From Antarcticimicrobium luteum (GTDB lineage: Bacteria; Pseudomonadota; Alphaproteobacteria; Rhodobacterales; Rhodobacteraceae), in NCBI RefSeq assembly GCF_004358185.1, contig NZ_SMUV01000068.1:62001-126000 (forward strand): DNA of 64,000 nucleotides. The letters are read 5' to 3'. Positions 34,341 to 44,886 of the stretch are shown here, piece by piece. A program made the position numbers and the translations under genes. Within the stretch, counting starts at the first letter, position 1, and every line of letters starts with the position of its first letter. The notes under the pieces were generated by a model. It did not search any database. It had not been told where the DNA came from and was given only the letters and a program-made list of their open reading frames with translations.

Positions 34341-36005
34341 TCACAGGATTGCGGGCAGGTTCAGGTTGTGCGCCTTTGCGCAGTCCACCGCGATCTCGTA
34401 GCCCGCATCGGCATGGCGCATCACCCCGGTGGCCGGATCGTTCCACAGCACCCGGGCGATGCGCGCATCGGCCTCCGGGGTGCCGTCGCAACAGATCACC
34501 ATGCCCGCATGCTGGGAAAAGCCCATGCCGACGCCGCCGCCATGGTGCAGCGACACCCAGGTCGCCCCCGAGGCGGTGTTGAGCAGTGCGTTCAGCAGCG
34601 GCCAGTCCGACACCGCGTCGGAGCCGTCGCGCATGGATTCCGTCTCGCGGTTGGGGGAGGCGACCGAACCGGAATCGAGGTGGTCGCGCCCGATCACCAC
34701 CGGCGCCTTCAGCTCGCCGGTGCGCACCATCTCGTTAAAGGCAAGGCCCAGCTTGTCGCGCTGTCCCAGACCCACCCAGCAGATCCGTGCCGGCAGCCCC
34801 TGGAACGCGATCCGGTCGCGCGCCATGTCGAGCCAGTTGTGCAAATGCGGATCGTCGATCAGCTCTTTCACCTTCTGGTCGGTCTTGTAGATATCCTCGG
34901 GATCCCCCGAGAGCGCGACCCAGCGGAACGGCCCGACCCCCCGGCAGAACAGCGGCCGGATACAGGCCGGCACAAAACCGGGAAAGGAAAAGGCGCGTGC
35001 GAACCCCTCTTCAAACGCCATCTGGCGGATGTTGTTGCCATAATCCAGCGTCGGGATGCCGGCGTCGTGAAACCCCACCATCGCCTCGACCTGCGCACGC
35101 ATGGAGGCGCGCGCCGCCGCCGCGACGCGCTTGGGATCGCTCTCTTGCCGGGCGCGCCATTCGGCCAGGCTCCAGCCCTGCGGAAGATAGCCGTGAACAG
35201 GGTCATGCGCCGAGGTCTGGTCGGTCACGAGATCGGGCCTCACCCCGCGTTTGAGAAGCTCGGGGAAAACATCCGCCGCGTTGGCGATCAACGCCACGGA
35301 TTTCGCCTCGCCGGCGGCAGTCCAACGCTCGATCATCGCCAGCGCCGTGTCCAGATCGCGGGTCTTTTCGTCGCAATAACGGGTGCGGATGCGGAAATCG
35401 GCGCGACTCTCGTCGCATTCAACGGCGAGACAGCACGCGCCGGCCATCACCGCAGCCAGCGGCTGTGCGCCGCCCATCCCGCCCAGCCCCCCTGTCAGGA
35501 TCCATTTGCCGGTGAGATCGCCGCCATAATGCTGGCGCCCGGCCTCGGCAAAGGTCTCATAGGTGCCCTGCACGATGCCCTGCGCGCCGATATAGATCCA
35601 CGAGCCGGCGGTCATCTGACCGTACATCATCAGGCCCTTTTTATCGAGGTCGTTGAAATGGTCCCAGTTGGCCCAGTGCGGCACCAGGTTCGAGTTCGCG
35701 ATCAGCACCCGCGGCGCGTCCCTGTGGGTGCGGAAGACGCCCACAGGCTTGCCCGACTGGACCAGCAGCGTCTCGGTGTCTTCGAGGGTTTTCAGCGTCT
35801 CGACGATCAGATCGAAATCCCTCCAGGTCCGCGCCGCGCGCCCGATGCCGCCATAGACGACAAGCTCATGCGGGTTTTCGGCGACGTCCGGGTGCAGGTT
35901 GTTCATGAGCATCCGCAGCGGCGCCTCGGTCAGCCAGCTTTTTGCGGTCAGCTCGGGGCCGGTGGGCGCAAAGATGTCGCGGGTGTTGTGGCGGGGATTG
36001 GTCAT
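34341..36005 (-). CDS. hutU: Urocanate hydratase
   Basis: A 554-residue urocanase, which adds water to urocanate using tightly bound NAD+ to give 4-imidazolone-5-propionate. The NAD motif [10 protein letters not shown] is at 172-181, and Cys409 in ICWVGLG matches the active-site Cys410 of the Pseudomonas enzyme. The N-terminal block [11 protein letters not shown] (51-61) is typical. GGGAGAGAG precedes the ATG. It is the last gene of a leftward hutI-H-G-U operon, 72 bp after hutG, and is probably repressed by HutC. Confidence 0.97.
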   Translation of the reverse strand: MTNPRHNTRDIFAPTGPELTAKSWLTEAPLRMLMNNLHPDVAENPHELVVYGGIGRAARTWRDFDLIVETLKTLEDTETLLVQSGKPVGVFRTHRDAPRVLIANSNLVPHWANWDHFNDLDKKGLMMYGQMTAGSWIYIGAQGIVQGTYETFAEAGRQHYGGDLTGKWILTGGLGGMGGAQPLAAVMAGACCLAVECDESRADFRIRTRYCDEKTRDLDTALAMIERWTAAGEAKSVALIANAADVFPELLKRGVRPDLVTDQTSAHDPVHGYLPQGWSLAEWRARQESDPKRVAAAARASMRAQVEAMVGFHDAGIPTLDYGNNIRQMAFEEGFARAFSFPGFVPACIRPLFCRGVGPFRWVALSGDPEDIYKTDQKVKELIDDPHLHNWLDMARDRIAFQGLPARICWVGLGQRDKLGLAFNEMVRTGELKAPVVIGRDHLDSGSVASPNRETESMRDGSDAVSDWPLLNALLNTASGATWVSLHHGGGVGMGFSQHAGMVICCDGTPEADARIARVLWNDPATGVMRHADAGYEIAVDCAKAHNLNLPAIL

Positions 36006-36077
36006 GTCTCTCTCCCTGGGATCGGGCCAGCAACTGGCCGGAAATGGTGATGCGCCGGGCGGCGCCCGGTGTCTGGC

Positions 36078-36875
36078 TCATGTCGTCGCCGCCAACTCGG
36101 GCGCCAGCCCGGCCAGCCTGCGCAGGATCGCGCCCAGCGGGATGCGCAGCGTCGCGGCCTTGAGCGGGTCGTAGGCGAACGGCGGCGCCTCGGCGGTCAG
36201 GTGGGTCGATTGCGCCAGCTCCATCTGGATCGCGTGCACGCCGTCCTCGGGCCGGCCGTAGTGGCGCGTCGTCCAGCCGCCCCTGAACCGCCCGTTCACC
36301 GCCAGCGTCCGGCCGGTGACTTCACATAGCTCGCGCACCACGGCCTCGACGCGCGGATCACAGGTAACACCCAGATTCGTGCCTATGTTGAAATCGGGCA
36401 GGGTGCCATCGAACAGGAACGGGATACGGCTGCGGATCGAATGGCAATCGTAAAGGATCGCCACCCCGTGGATCGCCCTGACCCGCGCGATCTCGGCGGC
36501 GAGCGCTGCGTGATAGGGGACGTGCCAATCGGCCAGACGCCGTGCGGTTTCGGCGGCGTCGGGGACCTCGGTCCAGATCGGTTCGCCATCGAAATCGGTC
36601 AGCGGGACGAGCCCGGTGGTGTTTTGCCCGGGATAGAGGCTGTCGTTCCCGGGCCCCCGGTTGGCGTCGATCACATAGCGATGGAACAGTGCGCGCACCG
36701 TGGTCGCCCCTTTCAGCAGCCCGCCATAGAGCCGCTCGACGTGCCAGTCGGTATCGGCGAGGACCTGTCCCCGCGGGGTCAGCCGGGCAAGGATCCGGTC
36801 GGGAACATGGGTGCCGGTATGGGGCAGGGCAAGGATGACCGGACCCTCGCCCCGGGTGACGGCGACCGGGGTCAC
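36078..36875 (-). CDS. hutG: N-formylglutamate deformylase
   Basis: A 265-residue N-formylglutamate amidohydrolase, the final step of the five-step histidine route, giving glutamate and formate. Metal-binding candidates are [10 protein letters not shown] near the N-terminus, [10 protein letters not shown] and DCHSI near residue 134. The start is GTG at 36875, overlapping the hutH stop as GTGA. Its presence with hutF shows that formiminoglutamate is first deiminated to formylglutamate instead of being hydrolysed directly. Confidence 0.93.
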   Translation of the reverse strand: MTPVAVTRGEGPVILALPHTGTHVPDRILARLTPRGQVLADTDWHVERLYGGLLKGATTVRALFHRYVIDANRGPGNDSLYPGQNTTGLVPLTDFDGEPIWTEVPDAAETARRLADWHVPYHAALAAEIARVRAIHGVAILYDCHSIRSRIPFLFDGTLPDFNIGTNLGVTCDPRVEAVVRELCEVTGRTLAVNGRFRGGWTTRHYGRPEDGVHAIQMELAQSTHLTAEAPPFAYDPLKAATLRIPLGAILRRLAGLAPELAATT

Positions 36876-38413
36876 GGGCGCACCTCGTCCAACAGGGCAT
36901 CAGGCAGCGCGTCCAGCAGCGCGCCCGATCGGATCAACTCGGCCGCCGCCTCCAGATCGGGGGCGAGGTACCGGTCCTGGTCCAGCGGCGGCACCGACTG
37001 GCGCAGCCGGTAGATCACCGCCATCAGCGGCGCCGAGGTTTTCAGCGGCGCGCGGAACTCGACCCCGGCACAGCCGCAAAGCGCCTCGATCCCGAGAATA
37101 TGGGTCAGATTCGCGTTCATCCGTCCGAGCCGCCGCGCCCCATGCGCCGCCATCGATACGTGATCCTCCTGATTGGCCGAGGTCGGCGTGGAATCGGTGG
37201 AACAGGGCGTGGCGAGATGCTTGTTCTCGCTCATCAGCGCGGCCGAGGTCACCTCGGCGATCATCAGCCCGCTGTTGAGCCCGGGCGAGGGCGTGAGAAA
37301 GGCGGGCAGATCGTGGTTCAGCGCGGGATCGACCATCAGCGCAATGCGCCGCTGCCCGATGGCGCCGATTTCGGCAATGGCGAGCGCGATCTGATCGGCG
37401 GCAAAGGCGACCGGCTCGGCATGGAAATTCCCGCCCGAGACGATCCGGTCCTCGGCGATCAGCACCAGCGGATTGTCGGTCGCGGCGTTGGCCTCGATCT
37501 CCAGCGTGCGGGCCGCCTGGGTGAGAAGGTCGATACAGGCGCCGGTCACCTGCGGCTGACACCGGATGCAATAGGGATCCTGAACGCGCTGGTCGCCGTC
37601 GCGGTGGCTCTCGCGGATCTGCGATCCCGCCATCAGCCTGCGGATCGCGCGCGCGGCGACGATCTGGCCGCGATGGCCGCGCAACTGGTGCACCGCGTCG
37701 AGAAAGGGCGCGGTCGAGCCCATGACCGCGTCGGTGGCCAGCGCCGAGGTCACCAGCGCGCTGCGCGCCAGCCGGAAGGCGTCGAACAGTCCGGCCAGCG
37801 CAAAGGCGGTAGAGACCTGGGTGCCGTTGATCAGCGCCAGCCCCTCCTTTGCGGTCAGGCTGATCGGCGCCAGTCCAGCTGCCGCCAGCGCCGCCGCCCC
37901 GTCCATCTCCTGGCCCTGAAACTGCGCGCGGCCCTCGCCGATCATCGCCGCCGTCATATGCGCAAGCGGGGCCAGATCGCCCGAGGCCCCGACCGAGCCC
38001 TGAGACGGGATCACCGGCACCACGCCCCGGGCGAGCATCGCCTCGAGCAGCGCCACCACCTCGGGGCGGACGCCGGAGGCCCCGCGCCCCAACGACAGCA
38101 GCTTCAGCACCATGATCAACCGCACGGTCTCGGGCTCGATCGGCTCGCCCACGCCGCAGCAGTGCGACAGGATCAGGTTGCGTTGCAGCGTGGCTGTGTC
38201 CTCGGCGCGGATCTTAATCGAGGCCAGTTTGCCAAAGCCGGTGTTGACGCCATAGACCGGCGCGTCGCCCCGCGCGGCGGCGGCGATGCGCGCGGCGGCG
38301 GCAGCGATCGCCGGGCGGGCGCTGTCGTCAAGGCGCACGGCCAGCCCGGCGCGCCAGACCTGTTCCAGCTGGGCCAGGGTGGTGCGGCCGGGAAACAGAA
38401 CGCAGTCAGACAA
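36872..38413 (-). CDS. hutH: Histidine ammonia-lyase
   Basis: A 513-residue histidase forming urocanate and ammonia. The autocatalytic MIO prosthetic group arises from Ala143-Ser144-Gly145 in [11 protein letters not shown] place the start at a TTG (38413) because GGAGG lies five bases upstream. The length then equals that of other HutH proteins (509-515) and the gene overlaps hutI by 8 bp; a longer frame to 38488 would run into hutI. GTGA overlap with hutG follows. All four genes of this operon are therefore tightly coupled. Confidence 0.95.
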   Translation of the reverse strand: MSDCVLFPGRTTLAQLEQVWRAGLAVRLDDSARPAIAAAAARIAAAARGDAPVYGVNTGFGKLASIKIRAEDTATLQRNLILSHCCGVGEPIEPETVRLIMVLKLLSLGRGASGVRPEVVALLEAMLARGVVPVIPSQGSVGASGDLAPLAHMTAAMIGEGRAQFQGQEMDGAAALAAAGLAPISLTAKEGLALINGTQVSTAFALAGLFDAFRLARSALVTSALATDAVMGSTAPFLDAVHQLRGHRGQIVAARAIRRLMAGSQIRESHRDGDQRVQDPYCIRCQPQVTGACIDLLTQAARTLEIEANAATDNPLVLIAEDRIVSGGNFHAEPVAFAADQIALAIAEIGAIGQRRIALMVDPALNHDLPAFLTPSPGLNSGLMIAEVTSAALMSENKHLATPCSTDSTPTSANQEDHVSMAAHGARRLGRMNANLTHILGIEALCGCAGVEFRAPLKTSAPLMAVIYRLRQSVPPLDQDRYLAPDLEAAAELIRSGALLDALPDALLDEVRP

Positions 38414-39608
38414 ATTCGCCTCCGTGGATGCGGGCGTGAAGGGGGTTAAAGCCGATCCGGTAGGCCAATTCGGCGGGGTGGGCGACATCCCAGACCGCCA
38501 GATCGGCGCGCAGGTCCGGCGCGATCACGCCGCGATCGGTCAGACCCAGCGCCCGGGCCGCGTTGCGGGTCACACCAGCCAGACATTCCGAGGGCGTCAT
38601 CGAAAACAATGTCGCGCCCATGTTCAGCGTCAGCAGCAGCGAGGTCAGCGGCGAGGTTCCCGGGTTGCAATCGGTTGCCAGCGCCATCGGCACGCCGGCC
38701 GCGCGCAGCGCGGCAACCGGCGGCAATCGGGTTTCGCGCAGGGTGTAGAAGGCCCCCGGCAGCAGCACCGCGACGGTCCCCGAGGCCGCCATTGCCGCGA
38801 TCCCGTCGGCGCCGAGATATTCCAGATGGTCCGCTGACAGCGCCCGGTGCCGCGCCGCCATCGCCGCCCCGCCCAGATCGGACAGCTGCTCGGCGTGGAG
38901 TTTCACCGGCAGGCCGAGCGCGGCGGCGCGGTCGAAAACCTGCGCCAACTCGTCAGGGCCGAAGGCGATGCCCTCGCAAAACCCGTCCACCGCATCGATC
39001 AGCCCGTCGTCATGGGCGCGCTCCATCCCCGCGATCACCACCTCGCGCAGATAGCCGGCGCGGTTGTCGGCGTATTCGGGCGGCAGCGCATGGGCGGCAA
39101 GCCAGGTGGTCACGACGCGGACCTTTCGCGCGCGCCCGATCCGGCGCGCCGCGCGCAGCATCCGCAGCTCGGCCTCGATATCCAGCCCGTAGCCGGATTT
39201 GATCTCAATCGTGGTGACCCCCTCGGCCAGCAGCGCATCGACCCGGGGCAGGGCCAGTGCAACCAGCCCATCCTCGCTCGCCGCCCGCGTGGCGCGCACG
39301 GTCGACAGGATCCCGCCGCCGGCGCGGGCGATCTGCTGGTACCCGGCGCCTTCAAGGCGCATCTCGAACTCGCGCGCGCGGTCGCCGCCAAAGACCAGAT
39401 GCGTATGGCAGTCGATCAGCCCCGGCGTGACCAGCCGGCCGCCAAGATCCCGGCGCGGCGCACCGGCAAAGCGCGCCGGCAGGTCGGTTTCCGGCCCGGC
39501 CCAGGCGATCCGATCCGCGTCGATGACCAGACAGGCCGCCTCGACCATCCCGTAGCCGGGAGAGCCCTCGTCCATCCGAGCAATTTTCACGTCACCGAGA
39601 ATCTGCAT
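38406..39608 (-). CDS. hutI: Imidazolonepropionase
   Basis: A 400-residue metal-dependent amidohydrolase that opens 4-imidazolone-5-propionate to N-formimino-glutamate. The metal motif HTH is in [10 protein letters not shown] near residue 70, with downstream KLHAEQLSD and TDCNPGTS motifs. It is the promoter-proximal gene of the leftward hut operon. The ATG at 39608 is followed closely upstream by the two candidate HutC sites. Confidence 0.95.
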   Translation of the reverse strand: MQILGDVKIARMDEGSPGYGMVEAACLVIDADRIAWAGPETDLPARFAGAPRRDLGGRLVTPGLIDCHTHLVFGGDRAREFEMRLEGAGYQQIARAGGGILSTVRATRAASEDGLVALALPRVDALLAEGVTTIEIKSGYGLDIEAELRMLRAARRIGRARKVRVVTTWLAAHALPPEYADNRAGYLREVVIAGMERAHDDGLIDAVDGFCEGIAFGPDELAQVFDRAAALGLPVKLHAEQLSDLGGAAMAARHRALSADHLEYLGADGIAAMAASGTVAVLLPGAFYTLRETRLPPVAALRAAGVPMALATDCNPGTSPLTSLLLTLNMGATLFSMTPSECLAGVTRNAARALGLTDRGVIAPDLRADLAVWDVAHPAELAYRIGFNPLHARIHGGEFV

Positions 39609-39643
39609 GGCGCGCCGTCTCCGGATTGTTTTCCGTGCTAATA

Positions 39644-39676
39644 TGTTTAGACTTATATGTGGTCAATGTCTAAACT
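39644..39676. promoter_or_regulatory. Pair of HutC-like operators in the hutI-hutF divergent promoter
   Basis: TGTTTAGACT (39644-39653) and TGTCTAAACT (39667-39676) each approach the GntR consensus TGTnTAnACA. Their cores GTTTAGAC and GTCTAAAC are also exact reverse complements, 15 bp apart. Both lie in the 100-bp gap between divergent hutI and hutF. The HutC gene closes the hutF operon, so autoregulated control of both arms by HutC, released by urocanate, is the natural reading. Confidence 0.6.
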
Positions 39677-39708
39677 TAATTGATGCTTGAAAACAATGGG
39701 ACGGGAAG

Positions 39709-41073
39709 ATGACGGTGCTATGGGCGGAACGGGCGCTGTTGCCCGATGGCTGGGCGGACAATGTCCGGGTCACGCTGGACGATGCCGGGCGGATTACGGG
39801 CATCGCCCGGGGCGCGGCGCCGGCGGGGCAGCGTGTCGAGCTGTTGTTGCCGGCGGTGGCGAATGTGCATTCGCATATCTTCCAGCGCGCCATGGCCGGC
39901 CTGGCAGAGGCGCGCGGGCCGCATCCGCGCGACACCTTCTGGACCTGGCGCCGGATCATGTATCATTTTCTCGATCATCTGACGCCCGACGATGTCGAAG
40001 CGATCGCCGCGCTGGTGCAGATGGAGATGCTCGAGGCCGGCTATGCCACCAATGTCGAGTTTCACTATCTGCATCACCAGCCGAGCGGCGCACCCTATGC
40101 CAATCCGGCCGAGATGTCCGAGCGCATTGCCGCCGCCGCCGCGCGCAGCGGGATCGGCCTGACGCTGTTGCCGGTGCATTACCAGTTCGGCGGCTGCGAC
40201 CGGCGCCCGCTGGGGTCCGGCCAGCAGCGGTTCGGCACCACGCCCGAGGGGTTCGCGCGGCTGCTCGACGGGGCCGAGGCGGCGCTGACGGGGCTGCCTG
40301 CCGATGCCGGGATCGGCGTGGCGCCGCATTCCCTGCGCGCCGTCGCGCCCGAGGGGCTGCGGTTCTGTACGCAATTGCGGCCGGATCGTCCGCTGCACCT
40401 GCACCTGGCCGAACAGATCCCGGAGATCGAGGAGGTGCGGGCCGCCTATGGCCTTCGTCCGGTCGAATGGCTGCTGGAGAATTTTGCCCCCGATCCGCGC
40501 TGGACACTGATCCACCTGACCCACATGACCGATTCCGAGACCCGCGATCTGGCCGCCACCGGGGCGCTGGCCGGGCTGTGTCCGATCACCGAATCGAGCC
40601 TGGGCGACGGTATCTTCAACGGCGTCGCCTGGCAGCGGGCGGGCGGGCGGATCGGCTTTGGCTCGGACAGCAATATCCGCATCTCGCTGGTCGAGGAACT
40701 GCGGACCCTGGAATACAGCCAGCGCCTGCGCGAGCGCGCCCGCGCCATCTATGCCACGCCCGACCGCTCCACCGGGCGGGTGCTCTATGAGGCCGCGCTG
40801 GACGGCGGGGCGAGCGCCGCAGGACGCGACACCGGGGCCATCGCACCGGGCATGTGGGCCGATCTCTGCGCCGTCTCCCGCCGCAACCCGGTACTGGCCG
40901 GGCGTGACGGCGACGCCATGCTCGACAGTCTGATATTTTCGGGCGGCGCGGGGCTGATCACCGATGTCTGGGCCGCCGGGCGTCATCTGGTGCGGGACGG
41001 ACGGCATATGGACCGCGACCGCATTGTGTCCGATTATCTGACCTTTATCGGCAAGCTGCAGGAGAGATTGTGA
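39709..41073 (+). CDS. hutF: Formimidoylglutamate deiminase
   Basis: A 454-residue amidohydrolase-superfamily deiminase converting N-formimino-glutamate to N-formyl-glutamate and ammonia. NVHSHIFQRAMAG (near 54-66) carries the HxH metal site, with LHLAEQ and SDSNIRIS motifs downstream. GGGAAG lies just before the ATG. Divergent from hutI. The stop overlaps the hutC start as GTGA. Confidence 0.95.
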   Translation: MTVLWAERALLPDGWADNVRVTLDDAGRITGIARGAAPAGQRVELLLPAVANVHSHIFQRAMAGLAEARGPHPRDTFWTWRRIMYHFLDHLTPDDVEAIAALVQMEMLEAGYATNVEFHYLHHQPSGAPYANPAEMSERIAAAAARSGIGLTLLPVHYQFGGCDRRPLGSGQQRFGTTPEGFARLLDGAEAALTGLPADAGIGVAPHSLRAVAPEGLRFCTQLRPDRPLHLHLAEQIPEIEEVRAAYGLRPVEWLLENFAPDPRWTLIHLTHMTDSETRDLAATGALAGLCPITESSLGDGIFNGVAWQRAGGRIGFGSDSNIRISLVEELRTLEYSQRLRERARAIYATPDRSTGRVLYEAALDGGASAAGRDTGAIAPGMWADLCAVSRRNPVLAGRDGDAMLDSLIFSGGAGLITDVWAAGRHLVRDGRHMDRDRIVSDYLTFIGKLQERL

Positions 41074-41783
41074 CAGAGCGCGAGGCCCTCCCGAGCGGCG
41101 GCAAGGCCGCCTATATCACCGAAGAGGTGCGCCGCCGGATCATCGAAAAGGAATGGCGCCAGGGCGAACGCATTCCCGACGAGGCGGAGTTGGCCGCCGA
41201 ATTCGGCGTGGCGCGCGCCACGGTGAACAAGGCGTTGCAGATGCTGGCCGAGGAGGGGCTGCTGGACCGCCGCCGCCGTGCCGGCACCCGGGTCGCGGTC
41301 AACCCGGTGCGCAAGGCGAGTTTTTCGATCCCGATCGTGCGCGAACAGGTCGAGGCGGCGGGAATGAGCTATAGCCACCGGCTGATCTCGCAAAGCCGCA
41401 GCCCGCTGCCGGAGCGGCACGCGGCGCGGCTGGGCCTGCCAGCGGGCGAGGTGTTGATTCATCAGCGCGCGGTGCATTACGGCGACCGCCGTCCGTTTCA
41501 GCTTGAGGATCGCTGGATCAATCCGCGCGCGGTGCCGGGCATCGAAACGGTGGATTTCCACCATATGAACGCCAATGAATGGCTGGTCCGCAACGCCCCC
41601 TATCTGCGGGCGGAGCTGAACTTTTCCGCCTGTTCCGCCGGGGTGCGCGACGCCCGGCTGCTGGAGACGAAACCGGAGCAGGCGCTGCTGATCCTCAACC
41701 GGACCACATGGAACGACAGCGGCCCGATCACGACGGTGCGGCTGGCCTTTCATCCCGGCTATGTGATGACGGCGACGACCTGA
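41070..41783 (+). CDS. hutC: Histidine utilisation repressor (GntR/HutC family)
   Basis: A 237-residue GntR regulator with the DNA-binding domain at about 10-75 (FGVARATVNKALQMLAEEGLL) and a UTRA effector domain behind it. The start is GTG at 41070, coupled to hutF by a 4-bp overlap. It should repress both hut arms through the paired sites at 39644-39676 and respond to urocanate, as in other hut systems. Confidence 0.93.
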   Translation: MTEREALPSGGKAAYITEEVRRRIIEKEWRQGERIPDEAELAAEFGVARATVNKALQMLAEEGLLDRRRRAGTRVAVNPVRKASFSIPIVREQVEAAGMSYSHRLISQSRSPLPERHAARLGLPAGEVLIHQRAVHYGDRRPFQLEDRWINPRAVPGIETVDFHHMNANEWLVRNAPYLRAELNFSACSAGVRDARLLETKPEQALLILNRTTWNDSGPITTVRLAFHPGYVMTATT

Positions 41784-41838
41784 ACGCCGGAGGCACCCCG
41801 CGCGCCCCGGTCAGGGCCGCAAGGAACCGGATCCGGTC

Positions 41839-44800
41839 TTAAGTGGCCGCGTCCCCGCGCTTCACCCGGAACACCGCAAGATAGAGCGCGGGAACGAAGA
41901 CCAGCGTGATGACCGTGCCGGCGATGATGCCGCCCATCATGGCAAAGGCCATCGGCCCCCAGAAGACCTGGCGCGAGATCGGGATCAGGGCCAGACTGGC
42001 CGCCGCCGCGGTCAACAGGATCGGGCGCGCGCGGCTGTCGCTGGCCTCGAATACCGCGTCCCAGGCGCTGCGTCCCTTGTCGCGCAGAACCTCGATCTCA
42101 TGGACCAGGATGATCGAGTTTCGGATCAGGATGCCGACCAGCGCCAGCACGCCGAGGATCGCCACGAACCCCAGCGGCGCGCCGGACAGCCCAAGCGCGA
42201 TGACCACGCCGATCAGGCCGAGCGGCGCGGCGCAGATCACCACGAAGGCCAGCCGGAAGCTTTGCATCTGGATCATGATCAGGGTCAGCATGATCAGCGT
42301 CATCAGCGGCACGACAGCGGCAATCGGTCCCTGGCTGTCGGCGCTGGATTCCACGGTGCCGCCGACCGTGACGGCATAGCCGGGCGGCAGCGCCGTGTCG
42401 AAGGCGGCGACCTTGTCCGCCAGGTCGCTGACAACGGTCGCGGGCTGATCGTTCGTGGCGATGTCCGCCTTGACGGTGATCGTCGGCATCCGGGTGCGCT
42501 GGTGGATGACCGGCTGTTCGGTCCCATAGTCGAGCGTGGCGACCGAGCGCAGCGGAATGGTCCTGCCGTCAACGGTGCCCAGTTGCAGCCCGGCCAGCGC
42601 CTCGACCGACTGGCGCGAATCCGCGTCGCCGCGCGCGACGATATCGACAAGATAATCCGCATCGCGCAGCTGGGTCACGCTGGCGCCGTCATAGATCGCG
42701 TTGAGCGAGGCCGCGATGTTGCGCGGGGTGATGCCCAGCTGGCGCGCCTTGTCCTGCAGGATGTTCACCCGGACCACGCGGGCCGGTTCGTTCCAGTCCA
42801 TGATGGTGTTGGTCAGGCGCGAGTCGGTGGAAATCAGCGCCGCCAGTTCGCGGGCGCGATCGCGCAGCACCGCGATGTCCGGCCCGCTGATCCGGTATTG
42901 CGCCGGGCGGCCGACCGGGGGGCCGACCTCAAGCAGTTTGACAAAGGCATCGACGCCGGGAAACTCGTTCCTTGCGACGGCGTTCAACTCGGCGCGCAGC
43001 GCGTCGCGGGCCTCGATCCCCGGGGTCTGGATCACGATCTGGCCGATGTTGGGCTCGGCCGTCAGCACATCCAGCGACAACAGGAAACGCGGTGCGCCCC
43101 GGCCGACATAGGACGACCAGAACAGCACGTTCTCATTGTCTTTCAGATGCGCCTCCAGCCGGTTCATCTGGGTCCGGGTTTCCGTGATCGAGGCGTTTTG
43201 CGGCAGCGTCATGTCCACCAGCAACTCGGGCCGGTCGGAATTGGGAAAAAACTGGTTCTCAACGAACCGCATGGCCCAGATCGACGTGGCAAAGGCCGCA
43301 ACCGTCAGGACCACGGTCAGCCAGCGAAACCGCATCGCGGCGCGCAGCAGGGCATGAAACGCCCGCCGGATCCGGCCCGGGCCGGCATCGACATGTTTCA
43401 TCCTGGCCGGCAGAAACGTCACCCCCAGAAGCGGCGCGAACAGCACCGCGACGATCCAGCTGACCAGCAGCGACACCGCGATCACGACAAACAGCGAAAA
43501 GGTGAATTCCCCCGCCGCCGACGAGTTGAGGCCGATCGGAATGAAGCCCGCGACGGTGACCAATGTGCCCGACAGCATCGGAAAGGCGATCGAGGTCCAG
43601 GCGTAGGAGGCCGCCGTCGTCAGGCTTTCGCCCCGCTCCAGCCGCGAGATCATGGTCTCGATCGCGATCATGGCGTCGTCCACCAGCAGCCCGAGGGCGA
43701 TAATCAGCGCGCCAAGCGAGATCCGCTGCAGGGTAAAGCCGAAATAATCCATCACCAGAAAGGTGATCGCCAGAACCAACGGGATCGTCAGTGTCACCAC
43801 TAAGCCGGCCCTCATGCCCAGGCTGACAAAACTCACCGCCAGAACGATCAGCACCGCCTCGAGCAGGGCTTGCAGGAAATGGCCGACCGCGTTGTCCACG
43901 ACCTCTGGCTGATCGGCGACCTGATGGATGTCTATGCCGATCGGCAGATCGGCACGGGCTTGCGCGATCACCGCCTCCAGCTCGGCGCCGAAGTCGATGA
44001 TATTCGCGCCCTTGCGCATCCCCACGGCCAGACCGACGGCCTCTTGCCCGTTAAAGCGAAACAGTTCGGTCGGCGGATCGACATAGCCCCGCCTGATGTC
44101 GGCGACATCGATCAGCCGGAAAAACCGGTCATCGACCCGCAGGTTGATGTCCTCGAGACTGGCGACATCGCTGAATTGCCCGCCGATGCGCACCAGGACA
44201 CGCTCTTTGCCCGCGTCGATGACCCCCGATGGCACGATTGCGTTCTGCGCCGCCAGCGTCTCCTGCACCGCCTGCTGGTTCAGCCCCAGCGCCGCCAGCC
44301 GTTCGGTGGAAAACTCCAGATAGATGGCCTCGTCGCGGGTGCCGAAAATCTCGATCTTGCCGGCGTCGTCCAGCGCCTGAATGGCGCGGCGGGCGCGTTC
44401 GGCGTAATCGCGGACCTCGCGCGGGGAAAAGCCGTCCGAGGTGAACGCATAGATATTGCCAAAGACATCGCCGAAATTGTCGTTGAACCGGAACCCGGCA
44501 AACTCTTCGGGGAAATCGCCGCGAATATCGCCCATCATGTTGCGCACGGTCTGCCAGATCCGCGGCAACTCGTCAGCCTTGGTGGTCGGCAGCAATTCGA
44601 GATAGACGATCGCCTCGCCCGGGCGGGTGACCGATCGGGTGAAATCCAGCTCTGGCAGGTCTTCCAGCTTCTTTTCTATCCTGTCGGTGACCTGGGTTCG
44701 CGTTTCCTGCACGTCGGCCCCCGGCAGCGCGCCGGCGATGACCATGACCTTGATCGAGAAATTAGGGTCTTCCTCGCGCCCGATGTTCACATAGGACAGC

Positions 44801-44886
44801 GCCCCCGCAAGGACCGAGATCACCATCAGGAACCACACGAACGACCGATGGTTGAGCGCCCAGTCAGACAGGTTGAAACGTTTCAT
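41839..44886 (-). CDS. RND-family efflux transporter permease
   Basis: A 1015-residue inner-membrane proton-driven pump of the AcrB/HAE1-type superfamily. One helix lies at residues 15-35, two large periplasmic loops follow, and helix blocks are near 335-530 and 840-1000. The conserved segment LVDDAMIAIE (about 391-400) with adjacent acidic residues lies in the helix used for proton relay. It is last in a MarR-adaptor-adaptor-pump operon with an ATGA overlap to the second adaptor. No outer-membrane channel gene is present, so a shared TolC-like protein is expected. Substrates could be phenolics or their degradation products, given the region. Confidence 0.92.
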   Translation of the reverse strand: MKRFNLSDWALNHRSFVWFLMVISVLAGALSYVNIGREEDPNFSIKVMVIAGALPGADVQETRTQVTDRIEKKLEDLPELDFTRSVTRPGEAIVYLELLPTTKADELPRIWQTVRNMMGDIRGDFPEEFAGFRFNDNFGDVFGNIYAFTSDGFSPREVRDYAERARRAIQALDDAGKIEIFGTRDEAIYLEFSTERLAALGLNQQAVQETLAAQNAIVPSGVIDAGKERVLVRIGGQFSDVASLEDINLRVDDRFFRLIDVADIRRGYVDPPTELFRFNGQEAVGLAVGMRKGANIIDFGAELEAVIAQARADLPIGIDIHQVADQPEVVDNAVGHFLQALLEAVLIVLAVSFVSLGMRAGLVVTLTIPLVLAITFLVMDYFGFTLQRISLGALIIALGLLVDDAMIAIETMISRLERGESLTTAASYAWTSIAFPMLSGTLVTVAGFIPIGLNSSAAGEFTFSLFVVIAVSLLVSWIVAVLFAPLLGVTFLPARMKHVDAGPGRIRRAFHALLRAAMRFRWLTVVLTVAAFATSIWAMRFVENQFFPNSDRPELLVDMTLPQNASITETRTQMNRLEAHLKDNENVLFWSSYVGRGAPRFLLSLDVLTAEPNIGQIVIQTPGIEARDALRAELNAVARNEFPGVDAFVKLLEVGPPVGRPAQYRISGPDIAVLRDRARELAALISTDSRLTNTIMDWNEPARVVRVNILQDKARQLGITPRNIAASLNAIYDGASVTQLRDADYLVDIVARGDADSRQSVEALAGLQLGTVDGRTIPLRSVATLDYGTEQPVIHQRTRMPTITVKADIATNDQPATVVSDLADKVAAFDTALPPGYAVTVGGTVESSADSQGPIAAVVPLMTLIMLTLIMIQMQSFRLAFVVICAAPLGLIGVVIALGLSGAPLGFVAILGVLALVGILIRNSIILVHEIEVLRDKGRSAWDAVFEASDSRARPILLTAAAASLALIPISRQVFWGPMAFAMMGGIIAGTVITLVFVPALYLAVFRVKRGDAAT

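Noticed and set aside
42100-43803. 567-codon plus-strand frame inside the RND pump gene
   Set aside because: Composition dominated by Arg, Asp, Gln and His; it is a shadow of the pump on the minus strand.
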